Assembly (NCBI GenBank): GCA_900314645.1
Contig: OMWB01000003.1
Span: forward strand, 1 to 64,000
DNA: 64,000 nucleotides
Direction of reading: 5' to 3'
From: an uncultured Actinomycetes bacterium
GTDB lineage: Bacteria > Actinomycetota > Coriobacteriia > Coriobacteriales > Atopobiaceae
Shown here: piece by piece, positions 39,123 through 48,671 of the stretch
Numbering within the stretch: the stretch's first letter is position 1
Layout: each line of letters opens with the position of its first letter
The notes under the pieces: generated by a model
Told to the model about the DNA's origin: nothing
What the model saw: only the letters and a program-made list of their open reading frames with translations
Databases searched by the model: none
Made by a program: the position numbers and the translations under genes

Positions 39123-42100
39123 CTATGCCTCCTTCCTCAGCGATTCAAACGCAAGCTCTATGGCTTCCTCTCGGCTTACGCCGCTCGCCTGTTCGAGGTC
39201 TGCGCGATCCATGATCTGCTGGTACTCGTGAGGCACCACCTTCAGGAAGTGCCTGCGTGCGTCGGCAAACTGGTAGAGCAGCTTGATTCCGCGTGGGCTT
39301 GCCGTCCGCTCCACATGCTCCTCGATGAGCTTTCTGATCTGCTCAAGCTCGGCGTCGGTGGGGCGGGTGATTTCGACCATGTCCTTGTTGCATCGCGCCT
39401 CAAACGTGCGCAGTTCGTCGTAGACATAGGCCGTGCCGCCGCTCATGCCCGCGGCAAAGTTCTGGCCCACCTCTCCAAGAATGAGGACGGTGCCGCCCGT
39501 CATGTACTCGCAGCCGTGATTGCCCACGCCCTCTACCACCAGCGTCGCGCCGGAGTTGCGCACGCCAAAGCGCTGACCGGCGAGGCCGTTGACAAATCCC
39601 TTGCCGCTTGTCGCCCCATAGAAGGCGACGTTGCCTACGCTTACGTTTTCGTCAAACTTGTAGGTCGCATCAGTGTGAGGACGCACGGAGACGATTCCTC
39701 CCGAGAGCCCCTTTCCCACGTAGTCGTTTGCGTCTCCCTCGATATTGAGCGTGATGCCCCGTGGGAGGAATGCCGCAAAGCTCTGTCCGCCCGAGCCCTC
39801 GCAGTCAATGGTGACGGCGCCCTCAGGCAGCCCCTCGGGATGAGCCTTGGTCACGGCCGCACCCAGCATGGTCCCCACGCAACGATTGACGTTGTCGATG
39901 TCCGCATGGAAGCGCACGGGAACCATGTGCTCGCGGGCGCTTGTGGTGTATGGGACGAAGAGCGTGGCGTCGAGCGTCTGCTCGAGGTGAAGGTCTGCGG
40001 CCATCTCGGGGAAGAAGCGGACGCCGGCAGCACCTGGTATGGGCTCTGCGAGCTGTGGCGTCGCCTGATAGAGGAGGGCGGAAAGGTCGCAGGAGTTGGC
40101 CTTCGGGTGACCATCGACCGTGCGCTGTCGCAGGCATTCGGGATGACCTACCATCTCGTCAACCGTGCGGAAGCCCAGGCGCGCCATGTGCTCGCGCAGG
40201 CTTTGCGCCACAAAGGTCATGAAGTTGACCACATGCTCGGGCTTGCCGGCAAAGCGCCTCCGTAGGCACTCATCCTGGGTGCAGATGCCCACGGGACACG
40301 TGTCCTGGTGACAGTCGCGCTGCATGAGACAGCCTATGGCCACGAGCGGCATGGTGGCAAACCCAAATTCCTCGGCTCCCAACAGGGCCGCGATGGCCAC
40401 GTCTCGCCCGTCCATGAGCTTGCCATCGGTTTCGAGCGTCACACGAGAGCGCAGGCCATTCATGAGCAGCGTTTGCTGCGCCTCGGCCAGGCCCAGCTCC
40501 CACGGGAGTCCCGCATGGTAGATGGAGTCGCGCGGTGCGGCACCAGTACCGCCGTTGGAACCAGAGATCAGGATCTTCGCGGCTCCGCCCTTGGCAACTC
40601 CGGTTGCGATGGTGCCCACGCCCGCCTCGCTCACGAGTTTGACACTGATGCGCGCCTGAGGATTGGCGCACTTCAGATCAAAGATGAGCTCGGCGAGGTC
40701 CTCGATGGAGTAGATGTCGTGATGCGGCGGAGGAGAGATGAGCCCGACACCAGGCGTTGAGTGGCGGATTCGCGCAACCCACGGCCACACTTTCCGTCCA
40801 GGGAGATGGCCGCCCTCGCCAGGCTTCGCGCCTTGGGCCATCTTGATCTGAATCTCGGCCGCACTTCCCAGATAACGGCTCGTCACGCCAAAGCGCCCCG
40901 ACGCCACTTGCTTGATGGCGGAGTTCATGGAGTCGCCGGATGCCAGTGGCGTCTCGCGGGCGGGGTCCTCTCCGCCCTCGCCCGTGTTGGAACGTCCTCT
41001 CAGGCGGTTCATGGCAACGGCGAGGCACTCGTGGGCCTCCTGGCTGATGGAGCCAAAGCTCATCGCGCCCGTGTTGAAGCGCCGTACGATGGAGGAGGCA
41101 GACTCCACCTCGTCGAGCGGAACCGGTCCGGTTGCCAAGGGGACCAGCTCGAGCAGATCACGTAGTTGCGTCGTCTTGCTGGAACGGTGCACTTCGGCAC
41201 AGTATTGTCCAAAGAGGCCGTAGTCGTTCTCGCGGCAGGCGCGCTGCAGAAGGTAGATGGCTTGCGGCGTGATGAGGTGTTCCTCGCCCGCAGGCCGCCA
41301 TTTGGTAATGCCCGAACTTGGCAGTTGCCACATGGTTGACAATCCACGGGCATGCGCCTGGCGGTATCGCTCGTCCGCCTCGCGTTGAATGCCCTGCAGG
41401 TCAATACCGCCAATGCGGCTCGTCGTACCCGCAAAGCAGCGACTCACCACCGAGTCGGCGAGCCCCAAGACCTCAAAGATCTGGGCGGAGTGGTATCCCT
41501 GCATGGTGGAGATGCCCATCTTGCTCATGATTGAGACGATGCCTGCGGTCACCGCCTGATCATAGTTCGCTTTTGCCTCGCTGGGGCTCAGCGTAATCGC
41601 GCCTTGGGCGGCGAGGGCATCAATGCATGCATGTGCGAGATATGGATGGATGCCGCTTGCAGAGTAGCCCACCAGCGCGGCAAAGTCGTGCGGCGAGATG
41701 GCATCGCCCGTCTCGATGATAAGGTCCGTGCGCATGCGAACGCCAACCCTGATGAGGTGGTTGTGCACGCTGCCCAGCGCAAGCAGGGATGGGATGGGGA
41801 CCTCGCCCGGACACGTGCGGTCTGAGATGATGACGATGTTGGACCCTTCTCGCACCGCATGTTCTACGGCTTTGTCTAGCTGGTCGAGCGCCTGCTCGAG
41901 TGCTCCGGTGGCACCGCCGGAAGGGTAGGTTGCGCTGAACGTTGCAACGCGGAATCCGACGCGGTCGACGCTGCGAATTCGCTCGAAGTCCTCGTCCGAG
42001 AGGATTGGCCCCCCAAGGCGGATGAGGCGACAGGTGTCGCGGCAATCCTCGAGCAGGTTGCCGTGGTTACCCAGGTAAAGTACTCCCGAGGTCACCAGGC

Positions 42101-43712
42101 TCTCGCGTAGGGCGTCGATGGGCGGGTTGGTTACCTGTGCAAAGAGCTCATTGAAGTAGTCGAAGAACGATCGGCAGTGACGCGAGAGGATGGCGGGCGG
42201 CACATCGGTGCCCATAGAAGCGAGCGGCACCGCGCTCGTCTGCGCCATGGGCCTCACGACCTCCTCGATGTCATCGAAGTGATAGCCGTGGCAGGCAAGG
42301 CGGGAGGCCAGGGACATCTCATTGTCTGGTTCCTCGTCTGCAGGACCGCGCAGCGGCAGGTCGGAGACTTCGACTGTCTCGGTGTCCAGCCAGGTGCGGA
42401 AGGGCTTCTGGGCGGCATAGCTGTCGCGCAGCTCGTCGTTCCAGATGACACGTCCCTGATTCGGGTCAACCACCAGCATCTCTCCCGGTCCCAGACATCC
42501 AGCCTGCAGGATGATCGCAGGATCGACGTCGATGGCACCCACCTCGCTTGCGAGAATGAGGCGGTCGTCACGGGTTACGTAGTAGCGAGCCGGACGCAGG
42601 CCGTTTCGGTCAAGTGCGGCGCCCATGCGCACGCCGTCAGAGAAGGCTATCGCGGCAGGTCCGTCCCAAGGCTCCATCAGCATGGACTGGTAGGCGTCAT
42701 AGCTACGTCGTGCGTCAGAGAGCTGTGCATTGCGTTCCCAAGGTTCCGGAATCATGAGGGTAACGGATCGTGCGAGGTCTCGTCCGTTCATCACGAGAAA
42801 CTCGAGCACGTTGTCCAGAATGGCAGAGTCTGAGCCTTCTCGGTTTATGACGGGGAGCACCTTGCGGATGTCTGACCCAAGGATGGGCGAGTAGAGATGT
42901 GGCTCACGCGCGCGAAGCCAGTTAACGTTACCGCGCAGGGTGTTGATTTCTCCGTTATGGATGATGAGGCGGTTGGGATGCGCACGCTCCCAGCTGGGAG
43001 TGGTGTTGGTGGAATAGCGCGAGTGCACGAGAGCGAGCGAGCTTTCTACAGCTGCGTCGTTCAGGTCGAGATAGAAGCCACGCATCTGCGTTGCCACGAG
43101 CATGCCCTTGTATACGATGGTTCGGGAGCTCATCGAGCAGATATAGAAGATCTTACCCTCCAGCTCATGGGATGCGTCTCCCCGCTTTTCTATGGTTCTG
43201 CGGCACACATAGAGCTTTCGCTCAAAGCTGTCTCCCGGGTCTATCTCTGCGGGGCGTGCTACGAATGCCTGCAGGATCGTGGGCATGCAGGCCCGAGCGG
43301 TGGCACCGAGGTCATGGTCATCAACGGGAACCTCGCGCCAGAAAAGCACGGGCACGCCCTCCGCTGCGCAGCCGTCCTCAAAGATGCGGCGCGCATCTGT
43401 GACGCCCTGGGAATCTTGGGGACAGAAGAGCATGGCTACACCGTAGTCGCCCTCGTCAGGCAACAGATGGCCGCACTTCTGGGCTTCCTTTCGGAAGAAT
43501 CGGTGTGGTACTTGGAAGAGAATGCCCGCGCCGTCACCGGTGTTCGCCTCAAGACCCTTGCCTCCACGATGCTCGAGGTTGACCAGCACGCTGAGGGCGT
43601 CATCCACCATACGGTGGGATCGCTCTCCCTTGAGATGTGCAAGCGCCCCGATGCCACAGGCATCATGCTCGAACTCCGGCCGATACAGGCTGCTTGTCTC
43701 GGTCTGCTTCAT
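39123..43712 (-). CDS. gltB: glutamate synthase large subunit GltB
   Basis: A 1529-residue alpha subunit: N-terminal glutaminase domain whose nucleophile is C19 (FEHDACGIG), exposed by removal of a short propeptide, then the central domain, the FMN-binding synthase domain with GEGGEDPARE, the 3Fe-4S loop (CLMQRDCHQDTCPVGIC), and a C-terminal beta-helix of glycine-rich repeats. The ATG at 43712 has GGAGAGG upstream. It heads the gltB-gltD-dapF-dapL series. With GSIII it forms the GS-GOGAT cycle. Confidence 0.97.
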   Translation of the reverse strand: MKQTETSSLYRPEFEHDACGIGALAHLKGERSHRMVDDALSVLVNLEHRGGKGLEANTGDGAGILFQVPHRFFRKEAQKCGHLLPDEGDYGVAMLFCPQDSQGVTDARRIFEDGCAAEGVPVLFWREVPVDDHDLGATARACMPTILQAFVARPAEIDPGDSFERKLYVCRRTIEKRGDASHELEGKIFYICSMSSRTIVYKGMLVATQMRGFYLDLNDAAVESSLALVHSRYSTNTTPSWERAHPNRLIIHNGEINTLRGNVNWLRAREPHLYSPILGSDIRKVLPVINREGSDSAILDNVLEFLVMNGRDLARSVTLMIPEPWERNAQLSDARRSYDAYQSMLMEPWDGPAAIAFSDGVRMGAALDRNGLRPARYYVTRDDRLILASEVGAIDVDPAIILQAGCLGPGEMLVVDPNQGRVIWNDELRDSYAAQKPFRTWLDTETVEVSDLPLRGPADEEPDNEMSLASRLACHGYHFDDIEEVVRPMAQTSAVPLASMGTDVPPAILSRHCRSFFDYFNELFAQVTNPPIDALRESLVTSGVLYLGNHGNLLEDCRDTCRLIRLGGPILSDEDFERIRSVDRVGFRVATFSATYPSGGATGALEQALDQLDKAVEHAVREGSNIVIISDRTCPGEVPIPSLLALGSVHNHLIRVGVRMRTDLIIETGDAISPHDFAALVGYSASGIHPYLAHACIDALAAQGAITLSPSEAKANYDQAVTAGIVSIMSKMGISTMQGYHSAQIFEVLGLADSVVSRCFAGTTSRIGGIDLQGIQREADERYRQAHARGLSTMWQLPSSGITKWRPAGEEHLITPQAIYLLQRACRENDYGLFGQYCAEVHRSSKTTQLRDLLELVPLATGPVPLDEVESASSIVRRFNTGAMSFGSISQEAHECLAVAMNRLRGRSNTGEGGEDPARETPLASGDSMNSAIKQVASGRFGVTSRYLGSAAEIQIKMAQGAKPGEGGHLPGRKVWPWVARIRHSTPGVGLISPPPHHDIYSIEDLAELIFDLKCANPQARISVKLVSEAGVGTIATGVAKGGAAKILISGSNGGTGAAPRDSIYHAGLPWELGLAEAQQTLLMNGLRSRVTLETDGKLMDGRDVAIAALLGAEEFGFATMPLVAIGCLMQRDCHQDTCPVGICTQDECLRRRFAGKPEHVVNFMTFVAQSLREHMARLGFRTVDEMVGHPECLRQRTVDGHPKANSCDLSALLYQATPQLAEPIPGAAGVRFFPEMAADLHLEQTLDATLFVPYTTSAREHMVPVRFHADIDNVNRCVGTMLGAAVTKAHPEGLPEGAVTIDCEGSGGQSFAAFLPRGITLNIEGDANDYVGKGLSGGIVSVRPHTDATYKFDENVSVGNVAFYGATSGKGFVNGLAGQRFGVRNSGATLVVEGVGNHGCEYMTGGTVLILGEVGQNFAAGMSGGTAYVYDELRTFEARCNKDMVEITRPTDAELEQIRKLIEEHVERTASPRGIKLLYQFADARRHFLKVVPHEYQQIMDRADLEQASGVSREEAIELAFESLRKEA

Positions 43713-43958
43713 GTCCCTCTCCTTGCGCGCCTTGCCACGATGGCAGCTGGCTGTCAATAAACCGCACGTGAAAAGGGTAGGCGCTAAGCGTTCCCAACTT
43801 TGGCGTTTGAACCAAACCGTCTACCTGCGTGCCATTCAACTGTCACCCGTATGACATACATGCGTATTCGGTCATAAACGCTCTCGAAATACTTGAAAAC
43901 CCACTTGGCTTTCTGATACGTCACAATGAAGTGAAAGCTTGCGCAGAGGAGGTGGCAC

Positions 43959-44888
43959 ATGATAGAGACGGTATTCTCGGCAGCGCTGCCCGTGGGCGAG
44001 CGACTCATCGTGAAGAAGAACCGTATAGAGGGACGCGGTGGACGCGGTCCGCGCATTGCCGTGGTGACGGGAATCCATGGTGATGGCCTTGAGGGACAGT
44101 TTGTCGCCTTCGAGCTTGCGCAGCGCCTGCGCGAGCGCATCGGTGACCTGCGAGGCATTGTCGACATCTACCCGGCACTGAATCCGCTGGGCATCAGCGC
44201 CTCCGAGCACGGGGTGCCGCTCTTTGACCTCGATCTTGACCGGACCTTTCCTGGCAACGCAAAGGGCAACATGAACGAGGCCCTTGCCGCAGCCATCGTG
44301 GCTGACATCAAGGGTGCCAACGTCTGCGTTGATATCCACACGCCCGATGCGTACTTGCGCGAAGTATCGCAGGTACGGATTGAGGAGCAGTTTTCTAGGA
44401 CGCTTCTGCCCCTTGCGCAGTTCTTGAATACGCAGCTGGTATGGGTTCACGGATCGACGGACCCCCTGCGCTCGACGTTGGCCCACACGCTCAATAGCAA
44501 GCGCACGCGTACGTTGGTGGTGGAGATGGGGGAGAGCCTGCGTATCACTGAGGACGCCGGAAGTTGGTTGACCGAGGGAATCCTGCGTCTTGTTGAGCAC
44601 TTGGGCGGCTGGACCAGCTCGTCGGTCGCGCTGCCGTTTCCGCGTCTGGTTCGTGACAGCAACGTCACTTCGGCGTCGGCTGAGGTCCCGGGAATCTTTC
44701 TACCGCGGATTGAGCTGGGCACCATGGTGCGTTCCGGACAGACAATCGGCGTGATTGCCGATCCTTTGGAGGCGGAGGTGAAGGCCGAGGTCTGCGCGCC
44801 TGCTGAGGGAACCGTGATATCGCTGAGATCGCAGCCGCTCGTCTATCCAGGCACGTTGCTCGCCCGAGTCTTGGGAGGTGCGCGATGA
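43959..44888 (+). CDS. succinylglutamate desuccinylase/aspartoacylase-like protein, first of a pair
   Basis: A 309-residue M14-like zinc hydrolase-fold protein. Compared with the family HGDE...E, H40 is present in GIHGDGLEG, but the following Glu position is Gly43; E45 lies two residues further. The second zinc His is intact (H127 in VDIHT), as is the catalytic Glu (E189 in VVEMGES). The C-terminal part (about 225-309) is a biotinyl-lipoyl-like barrel. It may deacylate N-acyl amino acids; the substrate is unknown. GAGGAGG precedes the start. It overlaps the second member by 4 bp (ATGA). Confidence 0.85.
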   Translation: MIETVFSAALPVGERLIVKKNRIEGRGGRGPRIAVVTGIHGDGLEGQFVAFELAQRLRERIGDLRGIVDIYPALNPLGISASEHGVPLFDLDLDRTFPGNAKGNMNEALAAAIVADIKGANVCVDIHTPDAYLREVSQVRIEEQFSRTLLPLAQFLNTQLVWVHGSTDPLRSTLAHTLNSKRTRTLVVEMGESLRITEDAGSWLTEGILRLVEHLGGWTSSSVALPFPRLVRDSNVTSASAEVPGIFLPRIELGTMVRSGQTIGVIADPLEAEVKAEVCAPAEGTVISLRSQPLVYPGTLLARVLGGAR

Positions 44889-45829
44889 GAAGGCTTACTG
44901 TGTACCGGCTCGACGTGCCCTATCGGGAGCCCCTGCGCGTGGAGGCGTTTGAGTTTGGCGAGCATCAGGGCGTGCCAACGTGCTCGATTGTCGGCTCCAT
45001 GCGCGGTGACGAGGTACAGCAGGCCTACGCCTGTGCGCGCGTGGTGGAACGGCTGGAGCATGTTGAGGAGCGCGGAGGGCTGCGCAAGGGCGTGCGCATC
45101 CTGGTTATTCCCTGCGCAAATCCGCTCTCGATGAACGTGGCCAGCCGCTTTTGGCCTGCCGATGGTACTGACATCAACCGCCGCTTTCCGGGCGATGCCC
45201 ACGGTGAGACCACCGAACGGGTGGCTGCGGGCATCTTTGGTGCCGTACACGGTAGTGCCTATGGCATCCAGTTTGCGAGCTTCAACCAGCAGGGTGACTT
45301 CTTGCCGCATGTTCGTGTGATGAGGGTTGGAGCGGTGAGCGACGAGTCGCTTGCGATGGCCGAGGACTTCCGACTTCCGTGCGTGGTCTCACGTGATGCG
45401 CAGCCCTTTGATACCGGCACGCTCAACTACAGCTGGCAGGAGTGGGGCACGCACGCCTTCTCGGTGTATAGCCGAACCACTGACCGCATCGACAGGCCAA
45501 GCGCCACGCTGGTCGGCAATGCGGTGATGCGCTTTTTGGGTACGCGAGGCCTCATTTCTGGCCGTGTGAGCGGAGGTACCGATGGCGTACGCCTTGACGA
45601 GGCGGAGCTGGTTGACGTGCGTACCGAGGGGTCTTCGGGTTACCTGGACGGCCGCGTCAAGCCGGGCGACTTCGTTGAGAAGGGTCAGGAGCTGGGGCTT
45701 GTGCTTGATGCCTTTGATGCCCATGTACGAGAGCGTCTCGTTTCTCCTGTCGCAGGCCAAGTCTTCTTCTGCCGCGTAAAGGCCTTGGTGCAGCAGCGGA
45801 TGGTTGCCTACCGTATCGTCCCGCTGTAG
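44885..45829 (+). CDS. desuccinylase-like protein, second of pair, probably inactive
   Basis: A 314-residue paralogue of the preceding protein, with the same fold and C-terminal barrel. Its zinc and catalytic residues are replaced: SMRGDEVQQ has R40 where the His should be (E43 kept), IQFAS has Q129 and A131 where VDIHT has Asp and His, and FSVYS has Y195 where VEMG has the catalytic Glu. It therefore looks like a pseudoenzyme that may pair with the first protein, whose own Glu at the complementary site is missing. The genes overlap by 4 bp. The alignment is by eye. Confidence 0.82.
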   Translation: MRRLTVYRLDVPYREPLRVEAFEFGEHQGVPTCSIVGSMRGDEVQQAYACARVVERLEHVEERGGLRKGVRILVIPCANPLSMNVASRFWPADGTDINRRFPGDAHGETTERVAAGIFGAVHGSAYGIQFASFNQQGDFLPHVRVMRVGAVSDESLAMAEDFRLPCVVSRDAQPFDTGTLNYSWQEWGTHAFSVYSRTTDRIDRPSATLVGNAVMRFLGTRGLISGRVSGGTDGVRLDEAELVDVRTEGSSGYLDGRVKPGDFVEKGQELGLVLDAFDAHVRERLVSPVAGQVFFCRVKALVQQRMVAYRIVPL

Positions 45830-45904
45830 TGCGGTGCGTCCCGGGGGTAGCCCCCTAGGCGCACTTTAGTGCGCCTAGGGGGCTACCCCCGGGACGCACC
45901 GCAC
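45829..45904. repeat. 37-bp perfect inverted repeat (hairpin class B)
   Basis: The arms 45829-45865 and 45868-45904 pair without mismatch around a TT loop, starting at the last base of the preceding stop codon. Each arm holds GGGGGTAGCCCCC with GTGCG and CGCAC at its ends, so each arm can fold alone. The right arm is repeated exactly at 5161-5194, 40 kb away. No T-run follows. Confidence 0.95.
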
Positions 45905-46056
45905 CCAAGCAGGCTGCGTTTCGCAAGAGTTGCGTTTTCTGACACGTGCTTGTGAATCCGTCGAAGCCTTCCAGAAACCGATGCAAAACGGTTTCGTATC
46001 GTTGCGTCTGCATAATCGGCGAATCATATGTCGAATCGCAGCAAAAGGGGGCTCTC

Positions 46057-47904
46057 ATGTGCGGAATCGTTGGGTATACGGGCAGCAAGCAGGCGGCTCC
46101 GTGGCTGCTTGAGGGGCTTCAGACGCTCGAGTACCGCGGATACGACTCCGCGGGCGTCTCGGTGGTGTCTCCCTCGGGCAACCTCCATGGCGTGAAGTGC
46201 GCCGGCCGTGTGGCGCATCTGGTGGAGCGCGCGAAGGTGGCCAACCTCAATGGCATGTGCGGCATCGGCCACACGCGTTGGGCCACGCATGGAGCCCCGA
46301 CTGACCGCAACGCGCACCCGCACTACGACTGCTCTGGCCGCATCGCGGTGGTTCACAACGGCATCGTGGAGAACTACCAGGCACTCAAGCGGCAGTTGAT
46401 GCTCGATGGTCATGCGTTTGCAAGCGACACTGACTCTGAGGTCATCGCGCACCTCATCGAGGAGGCGTGGAACGGCCCTGCCAAGGGAGACCTCGCCTCT
46501 GCCGTGCGCAATGCGTGTGACCGGCTCGAGGGCTCGTGGGCGCTTGCTGTGGTATGCGCGGACGTCCCCGGTGAGCTCGTGGTTACGCGCTGTGGTTCGC
46601 CGCTGGTGGTGGCTTCCACTGATGACGGTGCCTACGCGGCTTCCGACGTCATGCCGCTTGCCTCGGTGACGAGCCACGTGCTTCAGCTCGAGGACTACGA
46701 CGTGGCCACGCTGCACGCCGACGGCTCCATTGCCATCGTCGACCGCGATGGCCGCGCGGTGGAGCACCCCACGGCCATTGACATCGACTGGGATGCCTCT
46801 GCGGCCAAGCTGGGCGGCTACTCCGACTTCATGGCCAAGGAGATCAGCGAGCAGCCCGAGGCAATCGAGCGCCTGCTCGCGGGGCGTCTGGGCGAGCACG
46901 GCATCGAGATGGACGAGCTCACGCTGACGCGCTCGGAGCTCGCTGCGGTGGATCGCGTGTTCATCATTGCGTGCGGCACGTCCTACCACGTGGGCCTCAT
47001 TGCCAAGACGGTCATCGAGAAGTGGGCAAGGATTCCCGTCTCGTGCGAGTACGCGAGCGAGTTCAACTACTCTGACGTGCTCGTGACTGACCACACGATG
47101 TGCGTGGTCATTACGCAGTCAGGCGAGACGGCTGACACGCTGACCGCGGCGCGGCGCATGCGCGGCATGGGCTGCAACGTGTTTGCGATCACCAACGTGT
47201 TGGGCTCGACGGCTGCGCGTGAGGCTGACGGTGCGCTCTACATCCAGGCCGGTCCCGAGGTAGCCGTGGCGTCAACCAAGGCCTACACCGCGCAGATGGT
47301 GGCGGCGTTCCTGCTGGCGCTGCGCCTTGCGCTGGCGCATGGCAGGATGGACATCAACGAGGTCAGGCGCCACTACGAGGATCTGTGTCAGGTGCCGGAC
47401 CTGATGCGTCAGGTGCTGAAGCGTCGGTGGCAAGACAAGCAGGCGGCGCGCCTCTTCAGCGGCAAGACCAGTGCGCTCTTCCTAGGCCGCAACGTAAACT
47501 CCACGTCGGCCTACGAGGGCGCGCTCAAGCTGAAGGAGATCAGCTACCTGCATGCCGAGGCGTACCCAGCGGGGGAGATGAAACACGGCCCCATCGCGCT
47601 TCTGGAGCCAGGGTTCCCCGTGGTGGCTATCGTGCCGGCCGACCACGTGCACGACAAGACCGTCTCCAACATCCAGGAGTGCCTGGCGCGCGGTGCCGTG
47701 GTGGTGGGCGTTGCGACCGACGGCGACGAGCGCGTGGCCAAGATGTGCCAGGCGGTCCTGTGGGTGCCGCCCTGCCCGGACGAGCTCATCGTTCCGGTGG
47801 TTGCGGCCCTGCATCTGCAGCTGCTTGCTCGCTACGTGGCACGCGACCGCGGCTACGACGTGGACAAGCCACGCAACTTGGCCAAGTCCGTGACGGTCGA
47901 GTAG
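46057..47904 (+). CDS. glmS: glutamine-fructose-6-phosphate aminotransferase GlmS
   Basis: Makes glucosamine-6-phosphate from fructose-6-phosphate and glutamine, the entry to cell-wall amino sugars. The 615-residue protein has the N-terminal nucleophile glutaminase domain (MCGIVGYTG, Cys2) and two SIS isomerase domains (CGTSYHVG and ITQSGETADT, then LGRNVNSTSAYEGALKLKEISY), ending in the conserved KSVTVE. AAAAGGGGG precedes ATG 46057; the longer frame from 45946 is not conserved. No glmS ribozyme-like structure was seen in the short leader. Confidence 0.98.
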   Translation: MCGIVGYTGSKQAAPWLLEGLQTLEYRGYDSAGVSVVSPSGNLHGVKCAGRVAHLVERAKVANLNGMCGIGHTRWATHGAPTDRNAHPHYDCSGRIAVVHNGIVENYQALKRQLMLDGHAFASDTDSEVIAHLIEEAWNGPAKGDLASAVRNACDRLEGSWALAVVCADVPGELVVTRCGSPLVVASTDDGAYAASDVMPLASVTSHVLQLEDYDVATLHADGSIAIVDRDGRAVEHPTAIDIDWDASAAKLGGYSDFMAKEISEQPEAIERLLAGRLGEHGIEMDELTLTRSELAAVDRVFIIACGTSYHVGLIAKTVIEKWARIPVSCEYASEFNYSDVLVTDHTMCVVITQSGETADTLTAARRMRGMGCNVFAITNVLGSTAAREADGALYIQAGPEVAVASTKAYTAQMVAAFLLALRLALAHGRMDINEVRRHYEDLCQVPDLMRQVLKRRWQDKQAARLFSGKTSALFLGRNVNSTSAYEGALKLKEISYLHAEAYPAGEMKHGPIALLEPGFPVVAIVPADHVHDKTVSNIQECLARGAVVVGVATDGDERVAKMCQAVLWVPPCPDELIVPVVAALHLQLLARYVARDRGYDVDKPRNLAKSVTVE

Positions 47905-47936
47905 GGGAGCAGAAGAGAGACCCGGACGATCAGGAC

Positions 47937-47998
47937 GGGACGATCAGGACGGAGGCTTTTGTCCGCACGCGGACAAAAGCCTCCGTCCTGATCGTCCC
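47937..47998. repeat. 30-bp perfect inverted repeat (hairpin class E, copy 1)
   Basis: The arms 47937-47966 and 47969-47998 are perfect complements around AC. The core TCAGGACGGAGGCTTTTGTC is shared with the hairpin at 61591-61647. The outer part is preceded by a tandem duplication of GGACGATCAGGACG (47924-47937 and 47938-47951). It begins 32 bp after the glmS stop. Confidence 0.94.
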
Positions 47999-48077
47999 AC
48001 GGGCTTAGCACGCAAACGCCCCGAGCCGATAGCTCGGGGCGCCGTATCCTTCGGGAGAAAGCTGTATACCGCAGTGC

Positions 48078-48659
48078 TTACTTGTCCTTGGAGTGACGCT
48101 CGCCAATCTGGAACTCGTCAGCATGCTCGAACATGTACTTGACGGTAAGGGCATCGGCGCCGGTGAGCTTCTTGAAGTCATCGGTGAACTTGTCCATCTT
48201 GCCCTCGCGAATGGCCTGCGCAAAGGTGACCATGCCGTCGGAGCTGAACGGAGCCTCGGAGCCCTTCTGGAAGACGCCGTCGGTGGTGCGGGGCACGCCT
48301 ATGGCGTCGAAGATCTGGTAGTTCTCCTCGTCAGTGACTTCCTGATAGGTGATGTGGTTGCCCGTGGCCTCGTTACCAATCTCGATGAACGTGCTGATGG
48401 TCATGAGCTCGGGGCCATTGATGTCAAGGGCAGCCTCGTGGTACTCATCGCCACGGAAGAGCGCGTAGGCAACGGCCTTGGCGCAGTCCTTGCGGGAGAT
48501 GTAGGCCATGAGGCCGTCACCCTGCGAGTTGGTGAGCACGCCCGTGGTCTTCACGTAGGTGAAGTAGTTGGTGATCAGGCCTAGCGCATACGAAGCTTGT
48601 GGACTGATGACTACAGCTATATTCGTGTTTGCCCGTAATGACTGCGGCCATCGCTGCGT
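48078..48659 (-). pseudogene. 5'-truncated NmrA-type SDR oxidoreductase
   Basis: The reading frame matches the C-terminal half of NmrA/azoreductase-like SDR proteins: LITNYFTYVKTTGVLTNSQGDGLMAYISRKDCAKAVAYALF...ALDINGPELMTISTFIEIGNEATG, then a helical C-terminus. The N-terminal NAD(P)-binding GXXGXXG domain (roughly 100-120 residues) is missing. The frame is open back to a stop at 48660-48662, and homology fades near 48600-48650, where the next gene's leader begins, so I place a rearrangement junction there. A GTG at 48554 could still start a 158-residue fragment. Confidence 0.8.
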
Positions 48660-48671
48660 TTACCTCAGCAA

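Noticed and set aside
39117-40265. A 382-codon open frame on the plus strand
   Set aside because: It is antisense to gltB, and the gltB motifs run through the whole region.
45905-46056. A possible glmS ribozyme or riboswitch
   Set aside because: The leader before glmS is short and shows no recognisable ribozyme core.
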